Source of the DNA: Scleromatobacter sp045810285
GTDB lineage: Bacteria; Pseudomonadota; Gammaproteobacteria; Burkholderiales; Burkholderiaceae_C
DNA length: 10,608 bases
Reading direction: 5' to 3'
Assembly (NCBI GenBank): GCA_045810285.1
Contig: JBJMWE010000478.1
Span: forward strand, 1 to 10,608
A program made the position numbers and the translations under genes. The notes under the pieces are model-generated. The model had not been told where the DNA came from. It saw only the letters and a list, made by a program, of their open reading frames with translations, and searched no databases. Positions 7,985 to 10,608 of the stretch are shown piece by piece; position 1 is the first letter of the stretch, and every line of letters starts with the position of its first letter.

Positions 7985-8770
7985 TCAGCGGGAAGATTCG
8001 ATCGAGCCCGAGCCCGACACCCGGCGCGACACGTCGTGCGGGCGGCCCGAGTACGTGATGTCCCCGGAGCCCGCCACCTTGGCGTCCAGCGCCTCGGTGG
8101 CGTTGACGTGCGCATCGCCCGAGCCGCTGATGCTCACGTTGACCTTCCTGGCCGGGAAGTTGCGCGCGTCGATGTCGCCGGAGCCGGCGATGCCGAAGCG
8201 CGCTTCGTCGGCGGTGCCCGAGATGATGACGTCGCCCGAGCCCGCGATGCTCAGCGCGAAGGCGCCGACCTGCGCGTTGTCGATCTGCAGGTCGCCCGAG
8301 CCGGAGATCGACGACTCGAACTTCGGGCCGCTGATCTTGTCGATGTGCAGGTCGCCGCTGCCGCGCTGCTGCACGGCGGTCAGCGTGGTGAACACGACGT
8401 CGACCACGACCTTGTGGTGGGTGCGGAAGCTCGCGCCCTTCTTCATGCGCACGACCAGCGTGTCGCCGTCGACGTTCGTCTCGATCAGCGGCTCGATGTT
8501 GTCGTCGGCGTGCACGGTGACCGACGGCGTGCTGCCCTGGTGGGCCTGGACGTCGACGGAGCTGTCCAGGCGCAACGCCGAGAAGGCGCCGACCTGGCGT
8601 GCGACACCCACTTCCTTGCCGGAGCCGCTGACCATGTCCCCGCCGCCGCTGGACAGGTTGATGGTGACGGCGTGCGCCGGCACGGGCAGTGCGAAGGCCG
8701 TGAGCACGGCGGCGGCAGTGACCGCCAGCGAGGCGATGGCGTGGGTGGTGTTGGTGGTGATCTTGCGCAT
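7985..8770 (-). CDS. Secreted DUF2807 (head GIN domain) beta-repeat protein
   Basis: The 261-residue product begins with a clear Sec signal peptide: basic MRKITTNTTH, hydrophobic 11-30, and a likely cut after AHA (34). The mature protein is therefore periplasmic or exported. A head-GIN style opening (SGSGKEVGVARQVGAFSALRLDSSVDVQ, about 48-75) leads into a repeat region with GSG-D/S turns at 137, 157, 177, 196, 216, 234 and 253. These fit a right-handed beta-solenoid as in DUF2807 (Pfam PF10988, labelled putative auto-transporter adhesin). No membrane anchor, lipobox or outer-membrane barrel is visible, so the adhesin label is weakly supported. The frame extends upstream to 8875, but the ATG at 8770 has the ribosome binding site and the signal peptide. 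It is a single gene with its own promoter region, flanked by bpt upstream and recC downstream. No biochemical function is known to me, and I do not assign one. Confidence 0.88.
   Translation of the reverse strand: MRKITTNTTHAIASLAVTAAAVLTAFALPVPAHAVTINLSSGGGDMVSGSGKEVGVARQVGAFSALRLDSSVDVQAHQGSTPSVTVHADDNIEPLIETNVDGDTLVVRMKKGASFRTHHKVVVDVVFTTLTAVQQRGSGDLHIDKISGPKFESSISGSGDLQIDNAQVGAFALSIAGSGDVIISGTADEARFGIAGSGDIDARNFPARKVNVSISGSGDAHVNATEALDAKVAGSGDITYSGRPHDVSRRVSGSGSIESSR
8003..8362 (-). repeat. GSGD-encoding repeats, period about 54-60 bp
   Basis: Seven codon blocks for Gly-Ser-Gly-Asp (the last is GSGS) recur at 18-20 codon spacing within the DUF2807 gene. The core is close to GGCTCGGGCGAC each time, while the sequence between cores differs. 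This gives a solenoid protein and repeated short DNA tracts. Confidence 0.8.
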
Positions 8771-8775
8771 GTCGG

Positions 8776-8781
8776 CTCTCC
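8776..8781 (-). promoter_or_regulatory. Ribosome binding site of the DUF2807 gene
   Basis: GGAGAG lies five bases before the ATG at 8770. It decides the start against the longer upstream frame and agrees with the signal peptide beginning there. Confidence 0.75.
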
Positions 8782-8810
8782 GGGGTTCGTCTGGGACTCG
8801 GGTGGAGTGC

Positions 8811-8839
8811 ACTGTAGGGAGGCCACCCGGCCGAGTCGC
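8811..8839 (-). promoter_or_regulatory. Weak sigma70-like promoter candidate for the DUF2807 gene
   Basis: The minus strand has GCGACT (8839-8834, 3/6 to TTGACA), 17 bases, then TACAGT (8816-8811, 4/6 to TATAAT). This would place a start site roughly 35 bases before the ATG. It lies in the 219-bp gap after bpt, where a promoter is expected. The match is weak and chance is possible. Confidence 0.25.
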
Positions 8840-8969
8840 GCGCCAGGCGACGCGCTGGCCCGTCGGGGCGACCAAACGCCGGTTGGCGCGACGAATTGCG
8901 CGGCGGGCGCCTGCGGGCCGGGCCGCCGGCGAGCGTCGCTGGCCGTGTTCCCAGCGGATGCATGCCTGT

Positions 8970-8982
8970 GCGCCGTCGGCGC
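8970..8982 (-). terminator. Hairpin after bpt (weak candidate)
   Basis: GCGCC-GAC-GGCGC forms a 5-bp stem eight bases past the bpt stop on the minus strand. No T-run follows, so intrinsic termination is uncertain. Its place at the end of the aat-bpt unit is the main support. Confidence 0.2.
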
Positions 8983-8989
8983 GAGGCCC

Positions 8990-9745
8990 TCAGGCGGCTT
9001 CCGGTGCGTCGCTGCTGGGCCGCCAGCTGCCCTCGACGAGCGTCTCGTACGGCCTGAACTGCACCTTGTAGGCCATCTTGGGGCTTTCCGCGATCCAGTA
9101 GCCGAGGTACAGGTAGGGCAGCTTGAGCGAGCGTGCCTGTTCGATCTGCCACAGCACGGCGAAGGTGCCGAAGCTGCCGCGCTGGTCGGGATCGTAGAAG
9201 GTGTAGACGGCGGACAGCCCGTCGCTGAGCACGTCGGCGATGGCCACCATGCGCAGCGCACCCGGGCGCGGGCCGTCGTCGGGCTCGCGGAACTCGACCA
9301 GGCGCGTGTTGACCCGGCTCTGCAGCAGGAACTGCGTGTACTGGTCGACGCTGTCGTGGTCCATGCCGCCGCCCGCGTGGCGGCCGGCCTGGTAGCGCAG
9401 GTACAGCTCGTAGTGCTCCGGCACGAAGGCCAGCCGCATCACGCGCACCTTCAGGCCGGCATGCGCGGCCCACGCGCGGCGCTGGCTGCGCGAGGGCCTG
9501 AACGCCGCGACGGGCACCCGCATGGGCACGCAGGCCCGGCAGCGGTCGCAGTAGGGACGGTAGGTGAAGACGCCGCTGCGCCGGAAGCCGGTGGCGACGA
9601 GCGCGGAATAGGCCTCCGCGTGGATCAGGTGCCCGGGCGTGGCGACCTGGGATCGCGCCATCCGCCCGGGCAGGTAGCTGCACGGGTACGGGGCGGTCGC
9701 ATAGAACTGCAGCGACGCGAAAGGGGCTTCCTTCGGGTGGGTCAC
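8990..9745 (-). CDS. bpt: Aspartate/glutamate leucyltransferase (Bpt; Ate family)
   Basis: Bpt moves leucine from Leu-tRNA to proteins with N-terminal Asp or Glu, creating an N-degron read by ClpS and degraded by ClpAP in the cytoplasm. It is homologous to eukaryotic arginyltransferase and is often annotated as such, but characterised bacterial members transfer Leu. With the GTG at 9745 the product has 251 residues, normal for the family. The N-terminal Ate domain shows YPCSYLPGR (20-28) and the Cys cluster RPYCDRCRACVP (C66, C69, C72, with C22 earlier). The C-terminal acyltransferase domain shows VYTFYDPD (180-187), SFGTFAVLWQIEQAR (191-205), LPYLYLGYWI (209-218) and KMAYKVQFRPYE (223-234). 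I prefer the GTG to an ATG at 9811 because it overlaps the aat stop as GTGA, and because the 22 extra residues look like an aat shadow (Arg/Pro-rich). There is no clear Shine-Dalgarno sequence, so translation is probably coupled to aat. Confidence 0.93.
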   Translation of the reverse strand: MTHPKEAPFASLQFYATAPYPCSYLPGRMARSQVATPGHLIHAEAYSALVATGFRRSGVFTYRPYCDRCRACVPMRVPVAAFRPSRSQRRAWAAHAGLKVRVMRLAFVPEHYELYLRYQAGRHAGGGMDHDSVDQYTQFLLQSRVNTRLVEFREPDDGPRPGALRMVAIADVLSDGLSAVYTFYDPDQRGSFGTFAVLWQIEQARSLKLPYLYLGYWIAESPKMAYKVQFRPYETLVEGSWRPSSDAPEAA

Positions 9746-10524
9746 GGCGAGAGGTCGGCGGGGGCGGCGGTCGTCGAGGCGGGGGGCAAGCCGAGGTCCA
9801 GCGTGGACCACATCCGGAAATCATAGGCCCAGACCGGCGCCGGCGCCCGGGTGGCCAGTGCATTCACCTCCCGTTCGAAGTCCCCGCGCGGGATCGGCGA
9901 GGCGCCCAGGCTGCCCAGGTGGCCGGTGGCCTGCTGGCAGTCGATGGCAGGCATGTCGTGCAGGCGGCAGAACGCGACCAGTGCGGCCAGGGCGATCTTG
10001 GACGCGTCGGTGCGGTGCGAGAACATGGACTCGCCGAACATCATGCGGCCGAGGTTGACGCCGTACAGGCCGCCGACGAGCTCGCCGTCGATCCACGTCT
10101 CGACGCTGTGGACGTCGCCCGCCCGCGCCCAGGCAGCGTAGGCGGCCTGCATCTCCGGCACGATCCAGGTGCCGTCCTGGCCGTCGCGCGGGGTATCGGC
10201 GCACTGGGCCATCACCCGCGCGACGTCGTGGTCGAACCGGACTTCGCAGCCGGGCGTGCGCAGGAAGCGTCGCAGCGTCTTGCGCAAGGAGTGCGAGAGC
10301 TTGAAGTCGGCCGTGCGCAGCAGCATGCGCGGGTCGGGCGACCACCAGAGCACCGGCTGGCCCGGGCTGTACCAGGGGAAGACGCCGTGCGCATAGGCGT
10401 CGCGCAGGCGGGCGATGGACAGTCCGCCGCCGGCCGCCAGCAGGCCCGGCGCCTCGGAACCGTCGTCCAGCGCGCTGGTGGTGGGCGGGAGCGGCGAGTC
10501 AGCGAGCAGCCAGGGGATCGCCAT
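9742..10524 (-). CDS. aat: Leucyl/phenylalanyl-tRNA-protein transferase
   Basis: Aat adds Leu or Phe from aminoacyl-tRNA to proteins with N-terminal Arg or Lys, tagging them for ClpS/ClpAP. The 260-residue product starts MAIPWLLADSPLPPTTSAL, followed by GLLAAGGGLS (27-36), HGVFPWYSPGQPVLWWSPDPR (46-66) and a GNAT-like core. That core includes GGLYGVNLGRMMFGESMFS (151-169), ASKIAL (174-179) and IDCQQATGHLGSLGASPIPR (194-213). These are the family's signatures in the right order. The C-terminal tail after about residue 242 is low-complexity Pro/Ala/Thr. No Shine-Dalgarno sequence is obvious before the ATG at 10524, but the N-terminus matches the family start. It shares a GTGA overlap with bpt, so the two form one unit that covers both secondary classes of N-degron substrate. 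Confidence 0.96.
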   Translation of the reverse strand: MAIPWLLADSPLPPTTSALDDGSEAPGLLAAGGGLSIARLRDAYAHGVFPWYSPGQPVLWWSPDPRMLLRTADFKLSHSLRKTLRRFLRTPGCEVRFDHDVARVMAQCADTPRDGQDGTWIVPEMQAAYAAWARAGDVHSVETWIDGELVGGLYGVNLGRMMFGESMFSHRTDASKIALAALVAFCRLHDMPAIDCQQATGHLGSLGASPIPRGDFEREVNALATRAPAPVWAYDFRMWSTLDLGLPPASTTAAPADLSP

Positions 10525-10608
10525 GGGAGCGAGGAGTCGGCGCGCGACCGGGCGGGAGCGCCACGCGCGGGGCGGCGGCCGGGCGCCCGGAGCCCTGCGC
10601 TGGCGCGC
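10525..10608. other. Upstream edge of aat, unassigned
   Basis: These 84 GC-rich bases hold no clear promoter or ribosome binding site. A minus-strand frame is open from the edge (10606) to a TGA at 10501-10499, which would overlap aat by about 26 bases. It could be the tail of an upstream gene in the same operon, but its Pro/Arg/Ala-rich translation matches nothing I recognise. Confidence 0.3.

Noticed and set aside
7636..8115. Possible small gene in the spacer on the minus strand
   Set aside because: No ribosome binding site, strongly Arg/Ala-biased composition, overlap with the DUF2807 gene and no recognisable domain.
8771..8875. Longer start for the DUF2807 protein at 8875
   Set aside because: The 35 extra residues would bury the signal peptide, and the ATG at 8770 has GGAGAG at good spacing.
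7404..9863. Minus-strand frame of 819 codons spanning bpt, the DUF2807 gene and the spacer
   Set aside because: It is a shadow frame: Arg/Pro-rich, no motif, and it overlaps three well-supported genes in other frames.
1516..10481. Canonical E. coli Chi octamers (minus strand at 1516-1523, 5307-5314 and 5394-5401; plus strand at 10474-10481)
   Set aside because: A few such octamers are expected from Leu-Val/Ala-rich codons in GC-rich DNA, and RecC here lacks several E. coli Chi-reading residues. No functional claim can be made from one window.

Overview
The window is very GC-rich (roughly 70% by eye) with strong G/C in third codon positions. All recognisable genes lie on the minus strand. The gene set (adjacent aat and bpt, and a recC-recB-recD cluster without ptrA) and the protein style fit a high-GC betaproteobacterium, probably Burkholderiales of the Rubrivivax/Leptothrix/Roseateles kind. 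That placement is an inference from style and synteny.

In transcription order (right to left) there are three units. (1) 10524-8990: aat (leucyl/phenylalanyl-tRNA-protein transferase) and bpt (leucyl-tRNA-protein transferase of the Ate/Bpt family) overlap by four bases (GTGA). Together they add destabilising N-terminal residues to proteins for ClpS/ClpAP: Aat acts on Arg/Lys termini and Bpt on Asp/Glu termini. (2) 8770-7985: a secreted or periplasmic DUF2807 ('head GIN') protein. It has a clear signal peptide, seven GSG-D/S turns spaced 18-20 residues apart, its own good ribosome binding site and a weak promoter candidate. (3) 7545 to the left edge: recC, recB and the first 137 codons of recD, joined by ATGA overlaps at both junctions. 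They encode the RecBCD helicase-nuclease for double-strand break repair and degradation of linear DNA. RecB has all its helicase motifs and the nuclease residues, so the enzyme looks intact as far as the window shows.

The only long non-coding stretch is 7546-7984 (439 bp), between the DUF2807 gene and recC. I see no convincing gene in it. It is rich in inverted repeats, including one long imperfect hairpin and three copies of a related GC-rich motif.

Most of the window is ordinary housekeeping sequence and I found no clear new system. Points worth a second look are the substitutions in the Chi-reading part of RecC, the GSGD repeat protein, the hairpin-rich spacer, a duplicated octapeptide at the start of RecD, and the uneven ribosome binding sites within the rec operon.
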